Shown: in pieces, positions 27,270-39,889 of the stretch | Position numbering within the stretch: position 1 is the first letter of the stretch | Layout of the letters: each line of letters starts with the position of its first letter | Assembly: GCA_021904315.1 (NCBI GenBank) | Contig: CM038911.1 | Coordinates: 17,519,390-17,583,389 of the forward strand | Length of the DNA stretch: 64,000 nucleotides | Source: Sphagnum magellanicum | Taxonomy: Eukaryota > Streptophyta > Sphagnopsida > Sphagnales > Sphagnaceae | Direction: 5' to 3' | Made by a program: the position numbers and the translations under genes | Notes under the pieces: model-generated | What the model was told of the DNA's origin: nothing | What the model saw: the letters and a program-made list of their open reading frames with translations, nothing else | Database searches by the model: none

Positions 27270-27372
27270 CCTTACCAAGCAGAACCTTCATTGCAGATAA
27301 TAAGGAACACCTTACCAAGCATAACCTTCATTGTAGATAACAAGGCACTTATTACCAAGCATGACCTTCTTG
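27270..27372. repeat. 40 bp minisatellite, 2.5 copies, downstream of the bHLH gene
   Basis: TTACCAAGC recurs at 27272, 27312 and 27352. Each is followed by A-AACCTTCATTG-AGATAA (shortened in the last copy). Confidence 0.85.
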
Positions 27373-27402
27373 CACAATTTCAAATTAGGTCAGGTTTTCA
27401 AC

Positions 27403-27522
27403 TAGGTGAAGGGCAGGTCAAATCAGGTATTCTGTTGTTTTTGGGCTTGGGAACTTGGGCTACCACCCTCATTCCCATGCCCTCAAACAACAGAATGCCC
27501 TCTGGACCTGCCATTCACCTAT
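27403..27522 (-). repeat. 120 nt long-armed hairpin downstream of the bHLH stop codon
   Basis: The left arm TAGGTGAAGGGCAGGTC...ATTCTGTTGTTT...GGGC pairs with the right arm ending CACCTA. The arms are about 56 bp, about 80% complementary, with a loop of only a few bases. It lies 103-222 nt past the bHLH stop on the transcribed strand, so it is probably within the 3' UTR or just beyond. It could be a MITE remnant, a miRNA-like precursor or a structured 3' UTR element. Confidence 0.65.
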
Positions 27523-27624
27523 ACAAATGTCTCATTACTTTGACCATATGAAAAGTTCACAAGCTGTTCAGGAAAGCAAGGTTTCTCTAAAGATTTTCCA
27601 ACTTCTGGTTAACTTCTCATTTTG

Positions 27625-30600
27625 CTAACAATTCACATGACATTCAAGGCCTGGAACTTGAAGCTTACAATTGAAGCCTTGGGACATCAGGGAAGTTGGC
27701 CCACATTGCAAAATCCCCATCTGGACTATACTCTGCAAGTCACCATCCCACACAGTTGATCCCTACAAAGACCAACATACAAAGATTAAACACTTTTACA
27801 GACAAACTTTTAGTTAGTCCAAGAGATTTCATGTGCATGATGCCTCTGTCACAAAACTGCTTAGAAAAATACTTGAGTGCATAATCATATCAGCAATGGG
27901 TCTGGAACTTTTTTTATGTACTATAATGACAAAGTATTTAACTGCTCTTATGTGCAGTACAGAGGACATGCTTTGGCGTACCGGAGTTACACCACAATTG
28001 CTTCCTGTCTCCATATTGCCATTCAAAGAGCACCTGAAGTCTACAGCATAGGCTCCAATAGTGTCAAGTGCACCAACAGGTTCTTGCTGCTTTGCATTAT
28101 GGCTGATGAATGAGGCATGATCAATAGGGCCTGTAGCTCCAAATGACTGCTGCATCATCTACATAAAGTACTGGATACATCAACTTCTCCTGCCATTGGG
28201 ATGTGAAAACTTTGTACATTTTTTTTCGGTTGTGACCCACTTGGTTTTCAAGGTCAACTCCAAAACTAGTTAGTAGTACCAACTATTTCCAACAACGAAA
28301 AGATCAACATGGTCCTAGATCAATTGCAGGTCCAAAAAAACAAAAGAGAGAACTTGGAAACATGGAGACTACCTCTTTGGTGCTCACGGTATCAAAGTTG
28401 ACATCCATTTCAGCAGGCACAGTTGCTAATCTCATTGAAAGATGCTACATAAGTCAAAGTAGAGTTCAAATGATTAGTTCTTGGAGGACAGAACTCTTAC
28501 AAACAATTGCTTAAATAAGAGAGAAACTTGCACATGGACTACAAACATGCTAGTAAATTCTAACCCACAATAAAGAGAATAAATTAGTTTTGAGGATGCA
28601 TATATTTGTACCTCAACTTGGCGCTGGAGCGATTGCACATAGTTGATGATCTCATCCAACATCACCGCCTTCCCTGTGACCTGAGGATGTCAAGAACAGA
28701 ATTTTGGGGAACATTAGATTCCTGACAAGATTGAAAGGAATTTGATCACATTTAAAGCACATAAAAGATACCAGGTTGCCATTTCCAATTATGAAAGTTC
28801 TCAATTCCAGAGCATAAAAAGTTTTACCTTACTACAGCCTGGCACAAGATCTTGCAGATGTTTCATACGCTCACTTATCTTCTCACGACGAATCTGCAAG
28901 AAAGAGATCAAATGACCCTTGAAGTCACCAAATGATCAACCCATGATGATCTCAACAAAAGAAATGTCATCAGATTCAAGCTCGATGCATTCACAAGATT
29001 CTCACAGATTCTGGAAGTACTAATTTCAACAATGTTTTGAGAGATTCACTCGTGATGTATGAATCATACCCTTTCAGCGAGGCTATGACTGTCAGTAGCT
29101 TGGCCTCTTCTGGCACGCACATGGATGTAGTCTTGTTTGCAGAGATCTGCATGAGACGATTTTCCAGTGTTTATTTCCTTTGACCTGCCTTGGCTAGAAT
29201 CATTGTCAGAGTTGTCAGCAGCATTGTGGCTGCTTCCTTCTGCCTTTGGCTTTTGTACTTCTTCTTTTGTAGTACTCTTCCTTGGGGTACCATCTTCGTT
29301 CTTGCACCGCTTGGGTTTTAGAGTGTTGTCATTTTCAAACACCACAGATTCTGGTGGGCACAAGCTGCTGCTTGCGTGACCTCTACAGTCATCTGCAGGT
29401 GCAGTGAACTTCTTCCTCTTTTTCTCAAGAGGCTCATGAGGACCAGCATCATGCACTGTAAAACTATTAGTCTCAGACTCCCCAGGGTCGAAACTCTCAA
29501 GACCAGCGGCTTCATCAGCAACGCTGTTCTTTCTTGCTCCCTCAATGGCTTCCAGACTCGGAAGAGAACTTCCGTTTCCAGTTGGCTCCTTTTCATCATC
29601 CGAAATCATGCGAACCCGTGTAGCTGCTTGTGAGTCTTGTGCTCCAGTGTTCACTCTTGTTGTACCCTCAAGCGAATTCTGAAAGCTAGAAATGCACTCC
29701 CCTCCCGCAATCTTGACCAGCCCGACGACAGTCGACGAGGTTGGGGAAAGCTTTCCAACATTGCTCTCATGAGCCTGTTGGCCACCACCTCCTCCGGACC
29801 TTGGACTGGTAGTCTCGCGATCGTCAGCTGCCAACAAAGCTGGAATGGTGTGTTGTGGAGCTTGGGGATAGTTGGCCGCATTGCTACAAAACGGAGAGAA
29901 TTTTGCCACTAATGGAGACGTAAAACCTGGATCTGAGCCGCCGGAGAATTGCGCCAGGCTAGTACGCGAGGTCGCTGCAAGGCCAACACCACCTTTCAGT
30001 GTGGCAAGGCCTCCAGCGGCTTTGCTCGGATGATCGTTAGTGAGACCTGCAGGAGCATTAGAACACGAGCTACTTCCAAGATTCAGCAACTTCTCCATAG
30101 GGTGCCCGGGTCTGTGAGAGATTGAAACACCCATTGAAGAAGAAGGAATAGTACCAGCCTGATTGTTGCTAGTGCCACCACCCATTCTATCAATAAGCTC
30201 CCGAATCATGGCCCCTTCAGTCATATGATGAACTCGATTGCCAGAACTTCGAGGTGGTGCGCGCGCACGGTTGTAGCTGGTCGGCGTCGAAAGTAGAGAT
30301 GCCATGGAGCCTCCATACTGTAAGCAAGCTTTAGTATCCTCCACCTGTTGTGCCCACTCTCTGCTAGTCTCAACAGAACCCAAGTGCTGCAGCAACACGG
30401 AATCCGCGTTCCCCTTACAACTGCTCGACAAGCTGCTGTGTTCCTGCACCAAAGCACCGGCTCCTGCAAGGCTCTTCACCTTATTCTGCAATATGGGGTG
30501 CTGATCAGTAGCTGCTGTGATCAAGTACGAATCCACAGTAGCTGACTGGCCATGACACCAACCAGGATGAGTACCGCCACCGCCGGGCGAGCTGCTGCCA

Positions 30601-30770
30601 ACGGATTGGTAGCTAGAATATGGACTGTTAACAAACGAGTTGTAAAATGATGCCAGAGATGATGTCGAGTGTGGCGACGAGCTTCGCATATCCCCCGTTC
30701 CGGACGCAATTTTGTTGAAATGGCTGGACAGCAACGACATGTCTGGAGAAGCAGACGCCATGGACGCCAT
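27625..30770 (-). CDS. bHLH: bHLH transcription factor, subfamily XII (CIB/BEE-like), six exons, 740 aa
   Basis: A nuclear DNA-binding regulator expected to bind E-box DNA as a dimer. Exons on the - strand: 30770-29070, 28893-28828, 28680-28612, 28444-28373, 28158-27982 and 27762-27625. All introns are GT-AG and phase 0 (147-219 bp). Exon 1 (567 codons) encodes a long Ser/Gly-rich disordered region. It also holds nuclear-localisation-like EKKRKK (449-454) and KPKRCK (484-490), then the conserved YIHVRARRGQATDSHSLAER. The basic region carries the H562-E566-R570 triad for E-box recognition. Helix 1, loop and helix 2 span exons 1-3 (REKISERM, LQDLVPGC, VTGKAVMLDEIINYVQSLQ, RQVE). Exon 4 has LSMRLATV. 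Exon 6 has a C-terminal VWDGDLQSIVQMGIL motif (699-713) like that of several subfamily XII members. Many family members are shorter, so the long N-terminus is notable. Exons 5 and 6 are the least certain. Confidence 0.94.
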
Positions 30771-32130
30771 GGTAATGTAACTCTGCAGCTTCGATCCTGC
30801 GCTTACAAGTATCTAGACTTCAACCGCGAATAACGTCGTCACTTTCAACCCTCAAGAGCTTCGCTACTCTGATATGCTGCACGTCCTTCTCGCCTAGCAA
30901 GCAGATCAGTTGTCAAAAGCGGATATTTTAGTACTAGGGCTCAACGACCAACTGCATATATCCAACCAAGACCGGTAAACAACAGTTCATACTGATTGTT
31001 TTGTTTCAATGCGAGCTCACACTTTTCCTCCAAGCGACCTGCATAAACTGCAGTGTGATTACGATTTTGCTTCACCCAGCAAAAAATCAACGCAATTGCA
31101 AGCACTTTGTGAGTGCGCACATACGAAGAGCCGTGAAAGAGACAGATTGCACGCTTTCCAGATCTCCTTCTGCCAGCATCTCTTGGAAAGAGAAAGAAGA
31201 GAAAAATATAAGTCTGGCCGGACTCATGCGTCACTCACTCCTTCTCTATTTCTGCTCACATGGGTGTTTCATGTGTTCATTAATCCCAACTACAACAGCT
31301 AGCTCTCTACCGGATCAGTACAATAGAAGCAGCAGCTGGAACTAGCATAACGGAGAAAAACGATCAGAAGGTTTTAGAGTTTGGAGAAACAGACTACAAA
31401 CACGGCCCTTGAAGATGTGGATGGAGAACTTAGGCATGGCCAAGTGCCATAACATGAGGGCAAATGTACTGGAAACTGTTGAAACAAAAGCAGGCCACGG
31501 GAAGAATCACTCACCGAGTCACCAGGTTGAAACTCTCTAGATCAGAGCCGAGAGTTTTGAGCATAAGCTACTGTCGTGCTCCAAGAGCGCCCCCATCTGG
31601 ACAAGCCACGATTAACAACAAGATGCAAAGGAGAAGCTTCATCAGTTAGTATCAAACACTAGTACTACTCACAACTTCCAAAACGACTTACAATATACAA
31701 AATTCAGGAATTGACTAGTCCACCAGCTCTGAACTGAACCAAACAGAGCAAAAAAAACCTACACTCATAGCTATAATATAATAGAGCATCAATAGAGTTG
31801 CTGCACTTGAGGAGTTGCAGGAGTGTGTTTGAAAGCTTTGCCTGCCTGATTAATGGACGTAGAAGAAACATGACAAACTTTGTGTTTGCTGGGGAACACA
31901 CACACACACACTGCACGGAACTCGTCCTGTCTCACTCCTGCAATTCTTTTCTTTAAACAAGGAGGGTCAGAGGGAACAAAGATCAAGTGGTGACGAGACA
32001 GAGATGACATTTAGATAATATAATGGAAGATGAAGTGCTTCCCACTGCTACTTTTTTTTTCCCCCAAGCTCTTTCTCTAGAGGGGACCTACGAACAAACA
32101 AACACACCTGCAAAAGACTGAATCGAGAGA
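30771..32130 (-). promoter_or_regulatory. Upstream region of the bHLH gene (5' UTR/promoter, unresolved)
   Basis: This stretch is richer in GC and sequence complexity than the surrounding repeats and has no recognisable coding sequence. A TATATG word at about 30954-30960 on the - strand is one possible core element. An AC tract lies at 31896-31911. A spliced 5' UTR is possible, but its limits cannot be placed. Confidence 0.4.
31896..31911. repeat. AC dinucleotide tract
   Basis: Eight AC units upstream of the bHLH gene. Confidence 0.9.
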
Positions 32131-32137
32131 TGGGGTA

Positions 32138-32760
32138 TGTCATTGTCCTTTCTGTGTGACCCCACGGCATGTCAGCTGGCCACACTTCTGCTCCAATCCA
32201 TTTCGCTTAACAAAAGGAGGCCAGAGTGAACCAGCACCTACCAGCTGAGCACACTCCTGTTCCACTCTATTCAGCTTAACAAAAGGGGGCCGGAGTGAAC
32301 CAGTACCCACCAGCGCACCTACTGTGGTTAGTACAAAGCTAACCACCATAGTTAGCTCTGCACTAGCCATCCACAAGTATCTACTATCTACCTACCTAAT
32401 GGTCATCAAGTGCCTTGCCTTCTTTACTTACCTATGTAGTAACCACTCATATTCACTACCTACTTCCTTAGAGTTTGTCATTGTCCTTTCTGTGTGACCC
32501 CACTATGTCAGCTGGGCCCACGTCTGCTCCAATCTATTTGGCTTAACAAAAGGGGGCCAGAGTAAACCATCGCACCCACAAGCGCACCAACTGTGGTTAG
32601 TACATAGATAACCACCGTAGTTAGCAATGTACTAACAACTAACTATCCACATGTACCTACCTAGTAGTCACCAAGTGCCTTACCTTCTTACTTAACTACA
32701 TAGTAACCACAGGTATTCACTACCTATGTACTTATTGTACTTACTTTAAAATATAGGTAC
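32138..32760. repeat. 338 bp tandem repeat with an inner 69 bp duplication
   Basis: TGTCATTGTCCTTTCTGTGT starts at 32138 and 32476. Both units continue with GACCCCAC, GTCAGCTGG, CTTAACAAAAG, GGCCAGAGT, GTGGTTAGTACA and CACCAAGTGCCTT-type blocks. In unit 1 the CAGCTG...CTTAACAAAAGG block is itself duplicated (32173 and 32242, period 69 bp). CTACCTAC words at the ends recall the CTAGG-rich elements elsewhere. Confidence 0.85.
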
Positions 32761-32769
32761 TTTCCTAGG

Positions 32770-35700
32770 TAGTGTCAGGCGGAAGTAGGAGGGTCTAGAG
32801 AATAGGTTACCAAGGTCCCAATGGATGGTGCACTGACGAGTGCTGTGTCACATAATCCAATGGTACCATCACTTTGGGCACAATCGCATATCAAATCCCC
32901 CTTTCATCCATGACACATTTGTTGAGGCATCACCTTGATGGTAGGTGATGTTTTGTGGTAGATGACATACTCTTCTGGTGCTCTTTCACAGGTTTACTCT
33001 TGCCACTCGGAGGTAGTTTACAGTTTACACTTACGAGCTTGGGTCATTATGGCTGGGCCACATAGAGTTTCTTTTGTTTTTTGTTTTTTTTCCCACTTGC
33101 AGAATCTGTTTAAAAGCTTTTGGAAAAACAGCTGGGAAGCTCTAGTGCATTATCCCTTCTAAGTAATAAGTAGTGCTAGAACTGGGTGACCAAGGAAAAA
33201 GCTCAGGATTAATCGAAGGTTCTATAGTGTCAATTCAAAAAATATATAATTACATATAGTTCATACTCTCTTTACAATATTCAAATTTTATAATATGCTT
33301 GTCTCTCTCTTCTTTTTATTTCTCTCAAATATTCCAATATGATTCTCAATCGTTCATCATTATTAAAGTCAATTGTAGATTTTATTAGATAACACAGAAA
33401 TGAAAAAGGCATGTAAATAGGTAAGGGAAAGGAGTGAGGTAGCTAGACTTGGAAGAGGTAGTTAATATTTGGAAAAATATTTGAATTAATAATAATAATA
33501 ATAATAATAACACCATTACATGGATAGCTAGTCTGCTTGAAACCATAGACATGTTACCAGCTACACATCATTTCAGTGTCCTTTGGGTGTTTATTTCAGC
33601 GGATGACATTCTGCGAAGTAAAGGTCTCTTTTTTTGTGAAAAATGGGAAAGAAAAAAGAACAATGATTATTATCTTTACAACTATAGGCAGTAGCAGGTT
33701 TAGATGAGTCTTAGTAGTTGTATGTAATTTTAACTAGCCTTTGTTCCTGGTAAGAACTGGATTTTGATAGATTAGTTGAGGTTCATTTTGGTTTATTAGT
33801 TCATATATACCCATTAGTATGAGAGTGGGTTATGCTATGTTTCTGTGTACCTCCCAAAACCAACTGGAATCTCATTGAAGATTGATAAAAATGGAAATTA
33901 AACATTGTGGAATGGGGAATATGTGGTTACTGCATCAGTGGTGCATTTGGTGTGCATTGCTTTGCCTTCTTCAAGAAAAGGCCTGCTTTTCAAATTTTCC
34001 TCTTGAAAGAAAAAACTATTCTTCACAATGCAGCTTCTTTATTCCCTGTAATAGTGATCAGGATGAAACCAGGCAAAGGTGTTGTTTGTTTGATTTTGAG
34101 GGTAGTCCAAAACATCTAGATAGTTTGAAGAGACACATGGGCTGCACACAAGGTCCTGTCCAGTATTGGCTGGTTCTTCACATTTTATCCATAACCCGGA
34201 GAGCAAGGTCTTTGTGAAATTTTCTTTTCCTGTGCCACACAGGGTGTCAATCTTTTGAGACCCATGAAGTATGGATTTGTTTGTTGAAGTAAGTGCCCTT
34301 GGTTATCAATTTTCTTGGTGTTTTCTTTAATAATACCAACATTTACACATAAGGATTGATTTTGAAATACTCAAGACCTGATACCTGACCTAATTCCCAA
34401 CCTGACAACCATCTAGTGTAACGACAAGGTAGGTCTTTGTATGTGAAAGTTATCCCAAATAAACAAAAATCCTCATTCCCATGCACTTCTCACAATCGCC
34501 AACTGAAGCCTATTTATTTCAAGTTGCCAGACAAATGTATTCCAAGTTGAAAGGGGAGCTGAAAGTGGAGTTTAAATTGGAGAAGTGCCACCAAATCAGA
34601 TCAAAGGTTGTACTCAATTTTTAAATATTTGAGACCCTGTTAGGACAACACATGGAAAGATATGGGCCAATTTTTGGTTTTCATCTTAGGAATGCCCAGC
34701 CCATAAGGGTCTTGCTATGCCTCTATAGTTGATATAAAGATAGGTAGGGTCTCAAGTAAGGACTTTGTCTGATTCTTAAACAACTTCAAACCCTACAAGT
34801 CGATTACTCTGAACCTTTTTTATGACCAACTTTTCCCAATAAGCGGCCAACATGGTCCTTTCACAAATCATTCAAGGAAATTGCCACAGACAGTAATATC
34901 ACTAAACCTTCCTAGACCATATGTTCCATTTGGCTGTGCAAACTAGCAAGAGTTTTGCATCTAAATTTGGTAGGCTTGCTGTTTGAACCATGGTGGGCAG
35001 TCCATGTCCCACACTGACATGAGCATGGGTGTAAGTGGACTGCATACAGCCTCCCCCTTTGGAGATTGGCAAGAAGACAATCGAAACCAGCAACTGTTCA
35101 AAAAAAGGTCAACAGTTTCTTACAAATATGCTTTAGATTCTGAAATAAACAATCCTACTTCTTATATTGGAGCCTGAAATAAGCATTTAAATAAATTAAT
35201 TGTATGATATGGGTAGAATTCAATGTGGTATGATGCTCTGAGAAGGCAAAGCTGCAATTTTGTTTGCTCGTAGAAAAAAGAACATTTGATTCAAGTCTTG
35301 TTCTTGATGCAATGAGACAACAACACTTAGCTCCTGGCTAGTTTAGAAATCCCCATTAGACGTCATTGAACCATCTGTTGCCGCTTGCTACCTAGGCTGG
35401 AACAACAACTTACATAAAATAGAAGATTGTCAATTTCTTTGGGTATTGCTCTGGCTCTGAGAATGGGGCGTAGAAGCTATAATAATGGTACTATTGCATC
35501 ACCCTATTGTCAATTTTTCATATTTGGCCACTATGATTTTAAATCAGTAGGTGGCCTTAGACTTCTTATTATCTGCAGATGGAGGTTCACAACAAACTCT
35601 TTTAGGATCTCATGTGGGACTATCAAGAAAAACTTGAATTTCCCCTATGCCAACATGAAATGGTTTGTATGACAATGGGAAAATACAATGATCACCCTAT

Positions 35701-36580
35701 TTCACAATGGGAAAATTAGAATAAAACATTGAAATATTTCCCTCTGTCTTCTCTATGTTTTGTTAATTCAACTTCATGTTGTTAGATGTTTCCATTCTTT
35801 TCCCTAGGGGAAGGCTAAAAAGTTTGTCGTGGTTTTGCTTTTTGACACAAATCATGTTGGCTTGTGCATACCTGATTTTCACAATGTTACGGGAGAATTG
35901 TGCTTTTAATGCATCCACAATAGTTGAGGTGCATGATAGTACAACCAGATAAGTAGAGCAATTAAAACATTCCTTCAGTTGTCAGTTATGTTTCAACACA
36001 CTCATGTTTTTATTGCATGTTTCAAACAAGGCAAGGGGTCATTCCATCTCAAATGAAATTTGAATTTCAAGTTTCAAATTTGGGTAGTTTTGCCTTGCAA
36101 CTATTCACATTGCTTCTGTATCATGCATGACATGGTTTGTTCTTTGTTCTTTTGTACTTATTGGTTTTTTCTTGTTATTTGTTCTTTGATTAACTTGTTG
36201 AGTTGTTAATTACTAGATGATTTGGACGATTTTCTTATTGGGTTGTTTCTTTTTTGTCTAAACATGTTTGTCATGTATTGATTTGATTGTTTGAAGTTCT
36301 AGTATTTTATGATAGTTTGTTGTTCATTGAATTGTTTTATTGACTCTTTTGTCATTTGAATGGTTCAACTTTCTTTTTTTTAATATGTTTGTTGTTGATC
36401 AATTGACTTGTTCAATTATAATTGAAAGACATTGATGAACATGTTAAATTGTTATGCTTTCAATAATTTGCTGATTTTCTTTTGTTGCTTGTTGATTTCT
36501 TTGACGGTTTTCATTCTTCATCATTCATTTTGTTGTTTTAGACTACAAATTCTTTCAAATTAGCAATATTGACATTTTAT
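32770..36580. other. Intergenic DNA, no gene recognised
   Basis: Contains an AAT microsatellite at 33487-33510. Two overlapping open frames at 33882-34217 and 33907-34119 have no domain and no supporting splice context. Nothing else is identified. Confidence 0.5.
33487..33510. repeat. AAT trinucleotide microsatellite
   Basis: About eight AAT units. Confidence 0.95.
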
Positions 36581-36585
36581 TATGT

Positions 36586-37122
36586 TGCAACCTTAGCTTT
36601 AGGTTCATCACCAGGACTAAAGGTAATAGCCAATGGTAAAACCAAAACATAAGGTGAGCTAAAGACAATGAAAATTGAAAGCCTTTAAAAGTCAAGGGAT
36701 GCATCCCTATGACTCTTAAAGTCATTTTCACTTCGGGAATCATCACTCCTCAAAAATCTAGAATGTTCAAAAGCCAATTTGAAAGATAAAACAGCTCCAA
36801 ATTGAATAATGTTTAGCTCTTTCAAAAGATGTCAACAAGAATTTTGAAATGCAAGGTTGCATTTTCAAAAAGGATGTGTTTTAAAGGAATACTAATACTT
36901 TTTTAAAATTAGCACATAATGTCCCAATTTTGGGACTTCCACATGGAAGTCTAGGGGAAAATGACCATTTCAATGCAAGTGCTACAAAAAGCTAGAGAGT
37001 ATACTATAAAGAAGGTGATGTGTTTTCCCAAAGTTTAAGCCATTGTGAATCTTGTGAGTGGGTGCATTAAAACTAGTTCCAAATGCATTAATTGTCCTCT
37101 TGTTTGGTTTGTGCAATTTGAG
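36586..37122 (+). mobile_element. 700 bp interspersed repeat family, copy B (diverged)
   Basis: It starts TGTTGCAACCTTAGCTTTAGG, keeps the ACTATAAAGAAGGTGATGTG end block and TTTGGTTTGTGCAA, and has lost much of the middle. Same orientation as copies A and C. Confidence 0.55.
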
Positions 37123-37539
37123 TGATTAAAAAATGTTCGTGAAAATTTGCCTCATCTTAGTCTTCCTAGATCTCTTGCAATCCCTCATCTTAATGCCAAG
37201 AATTATAAAACATGCCCTACATTTTACTCTCTTTTTTATAATCCACAATCAAAAAATTGTTGTCAATAATACCTCTCACTACATTAAAATAGGCATTCAT
37301 GACTAAAACATTTTGTAAGTATGTGACTATAATCATGTAATCACTGACATGTCTTTTAATACTATCAAGTTTTAATAGTGGTCTGAGTATATGATTAATG
37401 TCCAGCACTATAATCAATTATGTAATGACTACATTAAATTGGGGTCAACCAAAATAGTCATTTATGTCATTGCATTCATTCTATACATCTCTAAATTCTA
37501 GAATTATATCAAAAAAATTTAAATAGATAGATACACAAG

Positions 37540-38130
37540 CAATTGGTATGTAGTTAGGTTGTAGGTAAATAAATTGGTGATAAGTAGGTTGGGGGTTGAT
37601 AATACCTACAAGTTATAAGTAGGAAATAAGTAGGCACGTTGTAGGTAATTATGTGATAGGAAGGTTCAAAGTTGTTAGTAGGTAGGTAGGAAGGTAAGTT
37701 TGTTGGTGGGTGGTAGGTTCAATGTTGGTAATTGAAAGGTAGGAAGGCAAGTAAATAATTAAGTTATAGATAATTAGCTAGCTAGGCTAAATGCTACCTA
37801 CTTACCTAGATTTTATGACCATGAACATTTATTTACATAATTTAATTTTGGTAGTTAAGTAGTTAACTAAATAAGAAGGCTAGATAGGTAGGCAATTACA
37901 CAAACTAGTTAGATAACTAGGCTACATAGGTAGATTAGAAAAAAAATCATTATAATATGATGATATAATATATTGTTGAAGATGCGGTGGTGAAAGGTTT
38001 AATGTGAAGGTCAGGGGTTCAATTTTTCATACATATACAACGTATTTATGTGCTTAACTAAGTTAATTAACCTAGGCTGAGTTGCATGGTCTACCTAGTT
38101 TACGTTGTTATACTAGATTAAATAAGTGGG
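37540..38130. mobile_element. CTAGG-rich repeat element with tRNA-like core, copy 2
   Basis: TAGGTAGG/TAGCTAGG-rich flanks lie either side of a core at 37979-38025 (GATGCGGTGG, TTAATGTGAAGGTCAGGGGTTCAA). The core matches that of the 17.9 kb copy in order and spacing, on the opposite strand. Two copies on opposite strands, 20 kb apart, argue for a dispersed element. Confidence 0.5.
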
Positions 38131-39160
38131 TAGATTAAGTTTAGTTTGAATTTTTAATTTATTTATTATGAAATAAACTAAAAGCAACCACATGACATTT
38201 TATCGTTATTACATAACATGGTTTTAATGCAACTTTTATGACTAAAATTTCAATCACAATGAACATTGGACAAAAGTTTCCATAGTTAAATCAAACCAAT
38301 CATTTATTCCAAATATTTTACTCAATCCACTTTATGTTCAATATAAACAAATCTACATATTGATTTTTTATTTTAATCAAATTGGACATATTTAATCATA
38401 TAAGAGTCCAAACACATTACATTCATCTATTTTGCATTGTTATTAACAAAACATAATCATATTTTTCTAGTAGTGTGTGCTTGTCATGATTTACCACACA
38501 TCATATAATAAAAAATAACTTGGGCTCCACATTGCTATGCACTACCAATGACAATAAACTTGTACATACATTTGGAATTGTACAACAAAATTGCAATAAA
38601 TAGAAAACAAAGAAAGATTTATCAAAATTTTCAAAATGCAATGCATTTTCCTTTCTTACACTATACAAGTAAAAATGAAAAGAAAGGCCATGAGTGTTGT
38701 CAAAAAAAAACAAAACCATAGCAAGCTTCCAATAGAAAGAAAATAAAGAGATTTCAAAAGATGCATGTAACAAGAATAAAAAAAACAAGAAATCCAAAAG
38801 GTTCCAACCATATAAAAGGTCTCTATATAAAAATATCATTCTAGTAGTTATATAACAAAATTTGAATTAGAATAATTCATTTTAGCCTAGTATGGAAAGG
38901 AACATGGTAGGATGAATACTATTGGGAGCCTATTGTCATCCTACCTAAACTATCTTCGATGAGAATTCATTGTCACTAGAATTATTTATCTGGTCTTTTA
39001 CTTTTGAATTTGTTGACCAAGAATGAATCTATCATATTTTTTATATACGTCCAATAATATAATCATGGAAACCATTTTCCATCACTATTATATTTATAAA
39101 ATATACCATTCACAACAACATATATAATCACATAAGACACCACAACCACACTTGGACTCA
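38130..39160. other. AT-rich intergenic DNA, no gene
   Basis: Nothing recognisable. A - strand open frame at 38501-38839 is Phe/Leu-rich because the DNA is A/T-rich, and it has no domain. Confidence 0.55.
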
Positions 39161-39880
39161 CATTGTCATGACACTAACCTTGAGCTTATGACCAAAGCTA
39201 AAGCATGAGAAGGGGAGTAGGTCAAAAGAGAGTTTTTGGATTGAAACACCCACAAGTGCGAGAGAGTTTGAATCCCAACACTCCCAAATGGTTTAGGAAC
39301 ATGTGTAAGTAATAAATATGGTCCAAAATTGGCCTCAATATACCATTGGAAAGGTATGGAAGTTTACATATCAAAATTGAAATCACATTTTCCATGTGGA
39401 GTTGTGAGCTAAAAGTTAAATGGCCGAAAGAAAGGTTCGGAATCAATTTGGTGGTTTGATTCCCAATCATTAGAACATGGAAAATTGGGGTCAAATGACC
39501 TTCAAATTGAACATGTCATATGGCATTGAAATGGTCTCTTTGAAGGTTACAAATTTTCCCCCCCAAGTGGTTTTAGGACTCTTCAATAATGATTGATAAC
39601 TCCTCAATTAGAACTTCTATGTGGGAATTATGATCTCACAAAGTTATGAAATTCATAATTTGGGCAAAACAAAAAAATTGGGATCCCAAGTCTTTTTGCC
39701 ACTTGATGTCACCCTTATGCTAGTCACAAAATATATTATAGGAGGGGAGATGGTGTCTCATGTCAAAATTTGAGTTGTAATGTGTCTTGTGAATTTGGTT
39801 TACTTGTGGCTTGTATGTAAGCCATTTTAACTTCAACTTGCACTAACCCCTCTTTCTTGGTTTGTTTAGGTTGATTTCAC
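39161..39880 (+). mobile_element. 700 bp interspersed repeat family, copy C
   Basis: The ordered blocks are retained: CTAACCTTGAGCTTATGACC, CACTCCCAAATGG, GGCCGAAAGAAAGG, the palindrome GGAATCAA/TTTGATTCC at 39439-39463, and CTTTTTGCCACTTG. The end block TATAGGAGGGGAGATGGTGT, CTTGTGAATTTGG and CTTGGTTTGTTTAGG follows. The right end matches the same blocks in the inverted copy D. Confidence 0.6.
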
Positions 39881-39889
39881 CTTACACCC

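Noticed and set aside
29167-29912. Several + strand open frames opposite bHLH exon 1
   Set aside because: They are antisense shadows of a long, clearly coding exon with conserved domain continuation.
33882-34217. 111-codon open frame on the + strand as a possible gene
   Set aside because: No domain, an overlapping open frame in another phase, no convincing splice partners, and a Cys/Trp-rich composition typical of chance translation.
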